Below, piece by piece: positions 42,972 to 52,008 of a stretch of DNA of 64,000 bases. How positions within the stretch are numbered: the first letter of the stretch is position 1; each line of letters opens with the position of its first letter. Source of the stretch: Mycobacterium sp. EPa45 (GTDB lineage Bacteria > Actinomycetota > Actinomycetes > Mycobacteriales > Mycobacteriaceae); contig NZ_CP011773.1 of NCBI RefSeq assembly GCF_001021385.1, forward strand, positions 3,286,001-3,350,000, given 5' to 3'. Under the pieces are notes generated by a model. That model saw nothing but the letters and a program-made list of their open reading frames with translations. It made no database searches and had not been told where the DNA came from. A program made the translations under genes and the position numbers.

Positions 42972-44183
42972 ATGAGTGCCAGCGACGAGATCTGGATCCT
43001 CGGTATTCGGATGACGAAATTCGGTAAGCACACCGATAAGGACACCGTTGACCTGGCCGCCGAGGCCGCAATGGCGGCGCTGCAAGACGCCGGCGTGAGC
43101 ATGGCCGACATCGGCGTGTTGGCCGCAGGCAATCTCATGAACGCCAGCGCCGGAATCGGCCAGCAGCTGCAGAAGCAGATCGGCCAGACCGGGATCCCGG
43201 TGTACAACGTGGCCAACGCCTGCGCCACCGGAGCCACCGCACTGCGCACGGCGATCATGGCCGTCAAGGCCGGTGAGGTGCGCTACGGCATGGCTGTTGG
43301 AGTGGAAAAGCTCTCTGGTGCAGGACTTCTCGGCGCTGGCGGCCGGAAAAAGGACGATTCCGGCGTGTGGGAGCCGTCGGGCCGGTTCGGCGCCGTCGCG
43401 CCGATCGACGGGCGCATCGGCACCGAGGCCATGCCCGGGGTGTTCGCGCAGATCGGCACCGAGTACGGCCACAAGTACGGCGGCACAAGCTTCGAATTGT
43501 TCGCCAAGATCAGCGAAAAGAACCACGCGCATTCGACGTTGAATCCGCTGGCTGCCTACCAGAAGCGATTCACACTCGAGCAGATCATGAACGACGTGAT
43601 GATCGCCTACCCCAACACTCGGCCGATGTGTTCCGCCAACTGCGACGGTGCGGCGGCGGCAATCGTGTGCAACGGCGAAACACTCAAAACGCTGTCGGCC
43701 GAACAACGTCGGCGGGCGGTCAAGGTGTCGGCATCTGTGCTGACCACAGACCCTTACGAAGAGGGCTGCCAGGTCCTGCCGAATGTGAACACCTTGACGC
43801 GCAACGCCGCCGCCACCGCCTACGAGCAGGCCGGCATCGGACCGAAGGATCTAGACCTGGTCGAATTGCATGACTGCTTCGCCACCGCAGAGTTGGTCCA
43901 CTACGACAACCTGATGCTGTGCGACGAAGGCGGTGCCGCCGACTTCTTCAATTCGGGTGCCACCTGGCGTGACGGTGCGACGCCCGTCAATGTCTCCGGC
44001 GGTCTGGAGTCCAAGGGCCACCCGATCGCCGCGACCGGCATCGCCAACATCTGGGAAATCTGTCATCACCTGCGCGGTGAGGCCGGTGACCGGCAGATCG
44101 AAAATGCCAAGGTAGGCCTGGCCCACGTCATCGGCCTCGGCTCAGCCTGCGGCGTGCACATCCTCGAGAAGTCAGCGGCCTGA
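42972..44183 (+). CDS. Thiolase / lipid-transfer (SCP-x-like) protein
   Basis: A 403-aa thiolase-fold enzyme. Cys in VANACATGATAL, HDCFATAEL, the ESKGHPIAATGI block with catalytic His and GSACGVHILEK at the C-terminus match non-canonical thiolases of the SCP2/Ltp type, in which the active-site Cys pattern differs from degradative thiolases. ATG with AAGGAG upstream. Forms a pair with the DUF35 protein. Candidate roles are thiolytic or retro-aldol cleavage of a branched or steroid acyl-CoA; M. tuberculosis Rv3521-Rv3522 is a comparable arrangement. Confidence 0.88.
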   Translation: MSASDEIWILGIRMTKFGKHTDKDTVDLAAEAAMAALQDAGVSMADIGVLAAGNLMNASAGIGQQLQKQIGQTGIPVYNVANACATGATALRTAIMAVKAGEVRYGMAVGVEKLSGAGLLGAGGRKKDDSGVWEPSGRFGAVAPIDGRIGTEAMPGVFAQIGTEYGHKYGGTSFELFAKISEKNHAHSTLNPLAAYQKRFTLEQIMNDVMIAYPNTRPMCSANCDGAAAAIVCNGETLKTLSAEQRRRAVKVSASVLTTDPYEEGCQVLPNVNTLTRNAAATAYEQAGIGPKDLDLVELHDCFATAELVHYDNLMLCDEGGAADFFNSGATWRDGATPVNVSGGLESKGHPIAATGIANIWEICHHLRGEAGDRQIENAKVGLAHVIGLGSACGVHILEKSAA

Positions 44184-44222
44184 ATCTGGTTGAGGCGCTG
44201 CTGAGTCCGCGCCGCGAAACTC

Positions 44223-46493
44223 TCACCCCGTAGTCGACGGCACGGCGATATCGGTGAGCGCTGTTGCGCGCCCGAACAGGTGGCCCTGCGCGAGTCCGCA
44301 TCCGGCCATGAAGATGGTCTCCGCCTGGTCCGCGGTTTCGATACCTTCGGCAATCACGTTGAGGTTCAAGGCCTGACACAGTCCGATGACCGACCGGTAG
44401 AGGGTGAGATTGCGCCTAGGGTCGACGCCCAGAGCGAGGCCGCGGTCCAATTTCACGATCTGCACCGGCAACTCATGCAGGTAGGTCAGCGAGTTGTAAC
44501 CAGCGCCGAAGTCGTCCAAAGCCACCCTGATCCCAAGGTCGTTCAAGCGCCGGATCGCGCCCGCTCCCTCGGCCAGGTCGACGATCGGAACCGTCTCGGT
44601 GATCTCCAGGACCAGCCGGGCCGCGGGTAAACCATGCCGGGCAAGTGTGCGGGTGATGACACCTTCGAACTCCGGGTTGCCGAGTCGGGCCGCTCCGATG
44701 TTGACATGGACGTCCAAGTCCAGATTCGCTGCTTGAATCTCCGCACAGGCTTGGTCGAGCACCAACGCATCCAATTGGGCGCCCATGCCGTTGGCCTCCG
44801 CCAGGGCGACGAAGGTTTGCGGGGGGATCTGCATTCCGCTCGGTGTCGTCCACCTCGCGAGCGCCTCCACCGCCACCGGAGTGCCCTGTGGGAGAGCGAC
44901 GACTGGCTGATACTTCAGCCGGAATCCTTGCGGAATACCACCTTTCGCCTGCCGCAGTGCCGTCGGAAAGTCCTCCGAGACACTGAAGGCCGGCCGGTAG
45001 ACCACCGCGGTGTCCTTGCCCAGTCGCTTGCCCGTGTACATCGAGATGTCGGCCTGCCGGAGCAAGTCGTCCGATGTCGGGGCAAGCCCGTGGTGTCCGG
45101 GGCTGACCAGGCCCATGCTCGCCCGCACCCGGATTGACGTCCCGTGCACCGAGAACGGACTCCGCAGCGCGACCCGTAACTGGTCGGCGATGATCTCGGG
45201 CGCTCCGACCTCACCGGCGATGAGGATGGCGAACTCGTCTCCCCCGATGCGCGCCAGCGTGTCGGCACGCCCGAGGCAGCTGCGAAGGCGGACGCTGATC
45301 GCACGCAACAGTTCGTCGCCGGCCGCATGCCCGAATCGGTCATTGACGTCTTTGAAGTCGTCGATGTCGACGAAGATCAACACGAAGGGCCCATCGCGGA
45401 TCGCGTCGTCGAGCCGCTGAGCCAGAAGCAACCGGTTGGGCAGATTGGTCAACGCGTCGTGGTGTGCCTGATGAGCCAGACGGCGCTTGGCGTCGACCAG
45501 CTGTTGGGTCAGCATCCGCTGTACACGCATCGCCACCAGGTAGCGGGTCGCGACAAGCAACGCCAACGCGAGGTAGGTGCTCGCGAAGAACACGTCGATC
45601 CCCCGCCCGACGAGTACCTGAAACGTGAGCAGGGCCGTGCTGCCCATGAAGCCCACATAGGGCAGGGTCAGCTGCGCCCAGTTGGTGGGCAATTCGTTCT
45701 CGGGGCGGGGCCGCGGCGGCAGATCGAGCAGACTCCACGCGATCAACAGTGGCGCGAGGATGAAACCGGTGCCGATCCACAGATTCAGGCTCGCCACCTC
45801 GACGCTTCGGAGGTAGGCCAGTAGTCGATCGGACGAGACGAGGGTGATCACCGCGGCCGCGAGCAGCATGTAGTTCGCTCGCCCCAGGCGATACGGCGGG
45901 TACCACATCGCGACGAGGACAGCGACCATGACCACGACGAGTTCCACCGTCGCGATTCCGAATACGACTGCCGTGTTGGTCGATCGCGGCAACGCGGCGC
46001 TGTCCGCAGCACCTGGCCGGGCGAGGTAGATGAACTGAGAGAACGCCAGTGCGCTCACCAGTCCGTCGAGCACGGTGGTGAAAACTCGTGGCCACGCCAG
46101 CGCTCGGCCGGGCACGTAATAGTCCCGGCCGGCGCGGATCAGCAGGACCATCGCCGCACAGAAGAAGAACGCGCCGACGAAGTAGCTGACCACGCTCAGC
46201 CAGGGCGCAGTCGCGTGTCGGTCGGCGTCGCCCGTCAGTTGCCACAGGAGCTCGGCTCCCAGAAAGATGGCCACGGCCGTCACTAGCGCAATGCGCCACC
46301 ACCGCGACAGGCCGGTCACGTGCGGTACGACGACCAGCCCGACGACCACTGCGGTAATACAGACGACCGTTTCCAGCGCGAATTGGACCCGTAGCGCCGT
46401 CGGCACCCCCCACAGGCCGAGCGCGTTGAACGCTGCCGCCGCAACGACGGCGGCAGTTAGCCCGCAACGCAGGCGGCGACTCCCAAGCGACAA
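44223..46493 (-). CDS. Membrane GGDEF-EAL c-di-GMP protein (2)
   Basis: A 756-aa protein with an N-terminal membrane part (about residues 10-320), GGDEF (about 335-500, RIGGDEFAIL) and EAL (about 515-750: EALARW, NIGAARL, EITETV, DDFGAG, VKLDR, AEGIET, QGHLF). Catalytic residues are in place in both. The start is a TTG at 46493 with GGAGGGGGCG upstream. It is on the opposite strand and diverged in the membrane part from the copy at 39582, so the pair is not a recent duplication. Confidence 0.93.
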   Translation of the reverse strand: MSLGSRRLRCGLTAAVVAAAAFNALGLWGVPTALRVQFALETVVCITAVVVGLVVVPHVTGLSRWWRIALVTAVAIFLGAELLWQLTGDADRHATAPWLSVVSYFVGAFFFCAAMVLLIRAGRDYYVPGRALAWPRVFTTVLDGLVSALAFSQFIYLARPGAADSAALPRSTNTAVVFGIATVELVVVMVAVLVAMWYPPYRLGRANYMLLAAAVITLVSSDRLLAYLRSVEVASLNLWIGTGFILAPLLIAWSLLDLPPRPRPENELPTNWAQLTLPYVGFMGSTALLTFQVLVGRGIDVFFASTYLALALLVATRYLVAMRVQRMLTQQLVDAKRRLAHQAHHDALTNLPNRLLLAQRLDDAIRDGPFVLIFVDIDDFKDVNDRFGHAAGDELLRAISVRLRSCLGRADTLARIGGDEFAILIAGEVGAPEIIADQLRVALRSPFSVHGTSIRVRASMGLVSPGHHGLAPTSDDLLRQADISMYTGKRLGKDTAVVYRPAFSVSEDFPTALRQAKGGIPQGFRLKYQPVVALPQGTPVAVEALARWTTPSGMQIPPQTFVALAEANGMGAQLDALVLDQACAEIQAANLDLDVHVNIGAARLGNPEFEGVITRTLARHGLPAARLVLEITETVPIVDLAEGAGAIRRLNDLGIRVALDDFGAGYNSLTYLHELPVQIVKLDRGLALGVDPRRNLTLYRSVIGLCQALNLNVIAEGIETADQAETIFMAGCGLAQGHLFGRATALTDIAVPSTTG

Positions 46494-46666
46494 CGCGCCC
46501 CCTCCACCCTGCGACGCTGACCCCCAATATCGTGGCAGAATAGCGCGACGGCTGGACCGTTATCGGCCAACTGAGTACGCCCGGCGCTCAACCGGCAAAC
46601 CGGTCAGGCGGCCCGTATGTATCGCTTCCCGAACGGGTACTTCAACGTTGATGAGGTTGATTCGGC

Positions 46667-48028
46667 ATGAGTAACGGGCGCCCAAAAGTTCTTATCGTCG
46701 GTGGCGGCTTCGGCGGCCTGTTCTGTGCCCGCAGGCTCGGGCGGGTCGACGTCGACGTGACGCTGCTGGACCGCGCGGCCTGTCACGTGTTCCAGCCGTT
46801 GCTCTACCAATGCGCTACAGGGACGTTGAGCATCGGTCAGATCAGCCGGTCGCTGCGCGAGGAACTAGCGCACCACCGCAACGTCACGACGCTACTCGGT
46901 GAAGCGATCCGACTCGACGCCGATGCACGCCGGGTCACGGCTCGTCGGCCCGACGAATCGATGTTCGAACTCGACTACGACTACTTGGTGCTCGCCGCCG
47001 GCATGCGCCAGTCCTATTTCGGCAAGGAGGAGTTCGCTGCCTGGGCGCCCGGCATGAAGACCCTCGACGATGCGCTGAGCATTCGTCGCAGAGTCTTCGC
47101 CGCGTTCGAGATCGCCGAGACCTTGCCGCCGGGCCCCGCGCGCGATGAGTGGCTCACCTTCGCTGTCGCCGGCGCCGGTCCTACCGGCGTGGAATTGGCC
47201 GGTCAGATAAGGGAACTCGCTACCCGTGCGCTGGCCAATGAGTTCCACAGCATCGAGCCGGAGGAAGCCCGGGTGCTGCTGTTCGACGGCGGCGATCGAG
47301 TGCTCAAGACATTCGCCCCCGCCCTCACCGACCGCGCCACCCGCGAGCTCGAAAAGTTGGGTGTGGAAATGCATTTCGGCGTGCACGTCACCGACGTTCG
47401 TCGTGACGGGGTGACCGTGAGTTCGAAGGGCGGTGGTCCCGATAGGGATTACGCGACCCGAACGGTGCTGTGGACGGCAGGTGTCGAGGCCGTGCCGTTC
47501 GCCCGGCATGCCGCGGAAGTGATGGGCGCCAAGACCGACAAATCGGGACGCATCTCGGTCGATGCCGACCTGTCTGTGCCCGGGCTGCCGGAGGTGTTCG
47601 TCATCGGCGATCTCGCCGGCCGCGACGGGCTGCCCGGTGTTGCGGAAAACGCCATGCAGGGCGGTCTGCACGTCGCCGCGTGTATCAAGCGCGACCTCGG
47701 CCGAAGCGCACGGAAGAACTACCGCTATCGCGATCTCGGGTCGGCGGCATACATCAGTCGCGGCCACGCCCTGCTGCAGGCCGGGCCCATCAAGCTCAGC
47801 GGCATCATCGGATGGCTCGGGTGGGGGTTCATCCACATCGCCTTCCTCACCGGCGTCCGCAACCGATTCAGCACGGTCGCAACCTGGATGGCGTCCATCG
47901 CGCGAGCCAACCGCAGCGACCGCACGTTCATCCTGGGTGGGTCAGGCCACCCCGAGGAGCCCTACACCTGGGAGTCGCCGGTCCACCAAGGTCATCAGGA
48001 GCAGCGGAAGAACTCCGGCGGCGACTAG
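46667..48028 (+). CDS. Type II NADH dehydrogenase-like FAD oxidoreductase
   Basis: A 453-aa NDH-2-family flavoprotein. N-terminal FAD motif GGGFGGLFCARRL, NADH motif AGAGPTGVELAGQI near residue 170, FAD segment VFVIGDLAG near 310, and the quinone-interacting ENAMQGG with a hydrophobic C-terminal helix (LSGIIGWLGWGFIHIAFLTG). It transfers electrons from NADH to menaquinone without proton pumping. It is divergent from the GGDEF-EAL gene. Probably an additional ndh paralog. Confidence 0.9.
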   Translation: MSNGRPKVLIVGGGFGGLFCARRLGRVDVDVTLLDRAACHVFQPLLYQCATGTLSIGQISRSLREELAHHRNVTTLLGEAIRLDADARRVTARRPDESMFELDYDYLVLAAGMRQSYFGKEEFAAWAPGMKTLDDALSIRRRVFAAFEIAETLPPGPARDEWLTFAVAGAGPTGVELAGQIRELATRALANEFHSIEPEEARVLLFDGGDRVLKTFAPALTDRATRELEKLGVEMHFGVHVTDVRRDGVTVSSKGGGPDRDYATRTVLWTAGVEAVPFARHAAEVMGAKTDKSGRISVDADLSVPGLPEVFVIGDLAGRDGLPGVAENAMQGGLHVAACIKRDLGRSARKNYRYRDLGSAAYISRGHALLQAGPIKLSGIIGWLGWGFIHIAFLTGVRNRFSTVATWMASIARANRSDRTFILGGSGHPEEPYTWESPVHQGHQEQRKNSGGD

Positions 48029-48036
48029 ATCACCGG

Positions 48037-48366
48037 CTAGAGCTGGCCGAGCGGACGGCAGGCATTGGAAACCGGATTCCAGTACTGACCATTGCCGCAA
48101 TCAGGCGGCAGCGGCACCAACGGCGGCTGGCAACTGTTGCTGACCGGATCCCACCAGTCGCCGTTCTGGCAACCCAGGGGCACCGGCCCGGCCGGCGGTT
48201 GACAGATGTTGGCGACCGGATCCCACCACTGCCCGTTCTGGCAATCGAGCGGTTCCGCGGAGGCCCCTGGAGCCAGTAACGACATCGCGGCGATTGGCGC
48301 AAAAGCAGCCGTCAGAATCATTGAACGACTCACGATCTTTCCCATGCCATCAGCCTGCCCCGTCAT
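48037..48366 (-). CDS. Secreted small protein with three tandem Cys/Trp repeats
   Basis: About 109 aa: a signal peptide ending in APGASA, then three consecutive repeats of 24 residues, consensus CxNGxWWDPVxNxCxPP. Each repeat has two Cys, likely one disulfide, and a conserved NG...P core. ATG at 48366 with GGAAGG upstream; an ATG at 48345 would shorten the signal peptide. The repeats look like small carbohydrate- or wall-binding modules, but I cannot name the family. Convergent with the NDH-2 gene. Confidence 0.78.
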   Translation of the reverse strand: MTGQADGMGKIVSRSMILTAAFAPIAAMSLLAPGASAEPLDCQNGQWWDPVANICQPPAGPVPLGCQNGDWWDPVSNSCQPPLVPLPPDCGNGQYWNPVSNACRPLGQL

Positions 48367-48384
48367 CACGCCTTCCAAACGGGC

Positions 48385-49137
48385 TCAGATATGCCGCTGC
48401 ACCCCGAGGTGACGGGCGAGAAACCGTGCCGAATCGTCGCGCAGGTAATCGGGTGTCGGCCAATACGGGCCCGGGTAGGCGTGCAGGGACTTCTCGCTCG
48501 AGCCGAAGGCCTCGAATAACGCCACCCCGGATACCCGGTCGAACTCCCGGTCATCCCAAGGGATGTGGTAATCGACGGGGATCGTGACCTGCCGGGCGGC
48601 CCGGGTCAGAGCGTCGTCGACGAAGACGCCGCCGAAGCTTGCGGCGGCGACCCGGGATTCGGCGGCCGCCAACATCACTCCGGTCACGACACCCGTTGTG
48701 ACGCCGGCGTAGCCCACCGGTGCGTCGCTGCCGATATCGGGCAGCGACTGCAGGACATCGAGCGTCCGTTGCCATTCCGGAACGGCCCGCTCGGCCAGTG
48801 ACATGCCGTATTCGATGACGAGCGGGGCGATCGGCCCGCCCGCCGCACGAGCCTGATGGATCGCCTCGACCCATTGCCGGTCTCGGCCGTTCCGCGGCCG
48901 TCCACCGTGTCCGGGCGCGTCGATGGCGGCGACACTGAATCCGTGAGCGGTCACCATGTGGATTGCGGTGGTGACGAGCCCGGGGGCCCTCTTGTGCATG
49001 CCGCCGCCGTGCCCGGCGAGCAGCAGCGGTGAGCCGACGGTGTCGGATGTCGGTGACCACAGGACACCGGTGATCCCACCTAGCGAGAAGTCTCGTTCGA
49101 GAACACCGGATGACGATGTCGCAGAAGTGAATTGCAT
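48385..49137 (-). CDS. Alpha/beta-hydrolase-fold esterase/lipase-like protein
   Basis: A 250-aa alpha/beta hydrolase. Strand and oxyanion context LLAGHGGGMHKRAP, DAPGHGGRPRNGRD, and VGYAGVTTGVVTG near the usual nucleophile position. The nucleophile elbow is not the classical GxSxG: it reads GYAGVTTG, with Thr where Ser is expected, so catalytic function is doubtful. The ATG at 49137 has AAAGG upstream. Substrate unknown. Confidence 0.78.
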   Translation of the reverse strand: MQFTSATSSSGVLERDFSLGGITGVLWSPTSDTVGSPLLLAGHGGGMHKRAPGLVTTAIHMVTAHGFSVAAIDAPGHGGRPRNGRDRQWVEAIHQARAAGGPIAPLVIEYGMSLAERAVPEWQRTLDVLQSLPDIGSDAPVGYAGVTTGVVTGVMLAAAESRVAAASFGGVFVDDALTRAARQVTIPVDYHIPWDDREFDRVSGVALFEAFGSSEKSLHAYPGPYWPTPDYLRDDSARFLARHLGVQRHI

Positions 49138-49443
49138 GATGGTGCCTTTCGGGATGCGTTGTTCGGACGCTCCCGGCGACACCTACGGGTATCGCTCGAC
49201 CGTGAACGCGCGTGGGAGCACCCACATGGTTCGTTCGTTCATGGGTCTCACCTCCTCGCGTGGTGTCACGGTCTGGCGCACACTATCAATCGGTGCCGGA
49301 TGACGTCCACGCATTAAATGGTGATGGTCACTGCGCCGCGCCCGTCTGGACCCAGCCATCACCATGGCTTCGTCGGTATGCGTCGGCCTGGATGCGCTTG
49401 GCATCGAGCGGTAGCCTCCCCATACCCCACGGGAAGGATTGCG
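49138..49443. promoter_or_regulatory. Divergent gap between the hydrolase and VOC genes
   Basis: 306 bases with no supportable gene. It should hold two divergent promoters. GGGAAGG near 49431 is the ribosome site for the VOC gene. I found no clear palindromic operator. Confidence 0.4.
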
Positions 49444-49887
49444 ATGTCGGGCCAGCTTCACCACGTCGTCATGTGCAGCCACTCTGCCGAGGTATTCGTT
49501 GCCTTCCTGACTGAGGTGGCCGGTCTGACGATCCAGCAGCAGTTCTACGTACCGAGCGAACTTCTCGAGTCGACCCTGGGCTGGCCGCCGTCGGACGGAA
49601 CGCAGGTGACGATGGTGGGCACTGGCGACAGCGGTCTCATCGAGGTTCTCGACGTGCCTGTGTCGCTGCGTGAAACGGTGCCCGAAGGCCTTGCCGGGCT
49701 GTCTTTCTTGTCCGGCGACGCCGCCGGCGTGCGGGCGCGCGCCCAGGCGTCGGGTCACGATCCGAGGCCGATCGACGTCGGAGTGCCGGGCTTCGATCTG
49801 TTCTTCTGCACCGTCGGCGGTGTGCCGATCGAATTCATGGGCGGATTCTCGGAGACCATAGACCTGGGCGAGGCCGCGCAGGCCTGA
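49444..49887 (+). CDS. VOC-superfamily (glyoxalase/dioxygenase-like) protein
   Basis: A 147-aa protein with two beta-alpha-beta-beta-beta repeats of the vicinal-oxygen-chelate fold. H6-H7 of SGQLHHVVMC is the usual first metal ligand area; the C-terminal PIEFMGGF has the Glu that often is the last ligand. ATG at 49444 with GGGAAGG upstream. Function unassigned; such proteins include glyoxalases, epimerases and antibiotic-binding proteins. Confidence 0.8.
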   Translation: MSGQLHHVVMCSHSAEVFVAFLTEVAGLTIQQQFYVPSELLESTLGWPPSDGTQVTMVGTGDSGLIEVLDVPVSLRETVPEGLAGLSFLSGDAAGVRARAQASGHDPRPIDVGVPGFDLFFCTVGGVPIEFMGGFSETIDLGEAAQA

Positions 49888-49917
49888 GGCCCGCGTGTGT
49901 GCCGTCGGAGACGAGGG

Positions 49918-50700
49918 TCAGTTACCGGCGTCGACCTGGGCGGCGGCTTGGAGCAGTGTCGCTGCCGGAGCGCCACCACCGACCTTGCCCGCCACGAAGT
50001 CGGCGGCCTGGTCGGCCATGCCGTTGCTCTTGTACGCGCTGTGTGCGGCGCGGTTCAGCCCACCCGGGTAGCACACCGGATCACCAGTGGCGCACAGCTG
50101 CATCGTCTTGCCGGCGTACAGATCACCGATAGTGATCGGGGGTGCGTTGCGGTCAGCCAAACCCAGGAACCAGTCGTCGGGAGTGCCGAACAAGGCCACG
50201 GCCGCAACATGGGAAGCAACGGACGCGGGCAACGGGCCGGAGATGCCGGCGGGCAACGCGATCCCAGCCGGAACGGTGCTGGACGTTGTGTATCCCGCCA
50301 CCGCGGCGCCCTGCGAATAGCCGCCCAGGACAATCTGGGTCGACGGGCATTCCGTCGCAACAGACTGAATTCTGTTGGCGGCGTCGGCAACTCCGTCAAT
50401 CGCCTGCCCGAAGTCGAGCGATGCCGGATAGTTCACGCCGCAGGCCTCGACCCTCTTACCCGGGAGCCGGGCGGTCAGGGCGTCGACGAACGCCTGCCCG
50501 GTGGCGCCCACGCCCGGCGCCTCGAAGGTGCCGCGGGCGAAGACGACCTCCACCGCGGCGCAGGAGCCTTCGGCGGCGCTGGCGGTTGCGGCGGGACCGG
50601 CGAAAAGACCGGCGATGACTGCGAGTGATGCGAGAGCGCTGAGCGCTGCCGTTCGAGGGGCAAACGCTGTGCGTGCCGGCGGTGTGTTCATGGTGGGCAT
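49918..50700 (-). CDS. Secreted cutinase-like esterase
   Basis: A 260-aa cutinase. A long signal peptide ends at ATASA; then VEVVFARGTFEAPGVG, the nucleophile GYSQGAAV (Ser), the Asp in CATGDPVCYPGG and the His in NRAAHSAYKSN make a complete triad, with flanking cysteines for two disulfides. The ATG at 50700 has AAGGACGGG upstream; an ATG at 50691 is also possible. Exported lipid-ester hydrolase typical of mycobacterial families. Confidence 0.92.
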   Translation of the reverse strand: MPTMNTPPARTAFAPRTAALSALASLAVIAGLFAGPAATASAAEGSCAAVEVVFARGTFEAPGVGATGQAFVDALTARLPGKRVEACGVNYPASLDFGQAIDGVADAANRIQSVATECPSTQIVLGGYSQGAAVAGYTTSSTVPAGIALPAGISGPLPASVASHVAAVALFGTPDDWFLGLADRNAPPITIGDLYAGKTMQLCATGDPVCYPGGLNRAAHSAYKSNGMADQAADFVAGKVGGGAPAATLLQAAAQVDAGN

Positions 50701-50856
50701 CCCGTCCTTGCAGTGGCTTCTGCCAGCTACAAGCCGCGAGCTGCTACCTGCGATTCCGCAGATGTCAAGTGATCTATCTCACCGGAGGAGAAGCTCTGTG
50801 CCGGGATGGTTCGCGGTCACCCCGGCGTTGGCACCGGACTCAGTCAGAGTCCATCT

Positions 50857-51780
50857 TCAGCCGTCGTAGGCGCGCAGCAGTGCCCGCGTTCGAGCCCGGC
50901 CCTCGGGAGACGGATCGAAGGGCGCGGCGACGTACTCGTCGACTCCGGCCGCCACCAACTCGTCGAGGCGGGACCGGACGGTCTCCTCGTCACCGATGAT
51001 CGCGGCGTCCTGCGGACCCGCATAGCCCTCGCGGTCGAGCATCGCCCGATACGACGGCAGCTGACCGTAGATCGCGAACTGCTCGGCCGCCTGCCTGCGT
51101 GCCGCGTCGACATCGTCGGTGACACTGATCGGCAGTGACGCCGCTACCCGTACGGCGCCCTCGCGGCCGGCATCGGCGGCCGCTTGCCGCAGCGCGGGCC
51201 CGACGTGCTCGGCCAGCGTCTTGGGCCCGGTCATCCAGGTGCAGGTTCCCGCGGTGCGTCTCCCGGCGATCTTGAGCAGCTGCGGGCCCAGGGCCGCGAT
51301 GTAGACATCGGGTCGAGGTGCACCCGAGATCATCAGAGCGCCTCGGGTGGTCACCGTCTCCCCCGCCGCGTCCGCGGCTTCACCGGCTAGGAGGGGCAAC
51401 AGTCCGTCGAGGTATTCGTTGAGCCGGCGTACCGGCTTGTCCCACGGGATGCCCCACATACCCTCGGTGACCGCTTGATGGGTCATGCCCAACCCGAGCG
51501 TGAAGCGGCCACCGGATGCGAGGCTCAGCGTGAGCACACGCTGGGCCATCAGCATCGGATGCACGTTCTGAATCGGCACCACGCCGCTGGCCACCTCGAT
51601 TGTGTCGACCTCATGCAACGCAATTGCCAGAACCGTGAGAAGGTCTGGCTCATAAGGCAATTGACTCATCCAGACCCGCTTGAAGCCCTCGTCGCGCAGC
51701 ATTGCGAGGTTGGCGATGGTCGCGTCGATCGGAGATCCGTCGCCCGATCCGCTGAGTTGCCCGAACATGGAAATCTGCAT
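50857..51780 (-). CDS. LLM-class (F420-dependent) oxidoreductase
   Basis: A 307-aa luciferase-like TIM-barrel oxidoreductase. The beta strands and phosphate-binding parts are visible (GFKRVWMSQLPYEPDLLTV, VASGVVPIQNVHPM, GRFTLGLGMTHQAV), as in F420-dependent mycobacterial members. The ATG at 51780 (MQISMFG) follows AGGAG; the upstream in-frame extension is unlikely. The substrate is unknown. It lies 228 bases from the divergent MmpL gene. Confidence 0.87.
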   Translation of the reverse strand: MQISMFGQLSGSGDGSPIDATIANLAMLRDEGFKRVWMSQLPYEPDLLTVLAIALHEVDTIEVASGVVPIQNVHPMLMAQRVLTLSLASGGRFTLGLGMTHQAVTEGMWGIPWDKPVRRLNEYLDGLLPLLAGEAADAAGETVTTRGALMISGAPRPDVYIAALGPQLLKIAGRRTAGTCTWMTGPKTLAEHVGPALRQAAADAGREGAVRVAASLPISVTDDVDAARRQAAEQFAIYGQLPSYRAMLDREGYAGPQDAAIIGDEETVRSRLDELVAAGVDEYVAAPFDPSPEGRARTRALLRAYDG

Positions 51781-52008
51781 CACCACCACGCTCCTATGCG
51801 TCACCGTCCGTCATCGCGTCGATCCGCTCGTCGACCCGATCCGTTCACCACTCTGCTGCACGCGGACTCCGCACATCAAGCGCCCGACGATGGCATCGGT
51901 CAACCGTGACATCTCGGTGACGAACGCGTCAAATGCATTCCCCGGCTTCTCGATCTTCTACAAGCTGTCCGGAACATGGTTGCTGCGTCGGAAGCGAGGT
52001 AAGGCGCT

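Noticed and set aside
42105..43706. 533-codon minus-strand frame
   Set aside because: Antisense to the DCC, DUF35 and thiolase genes, which are well supported.
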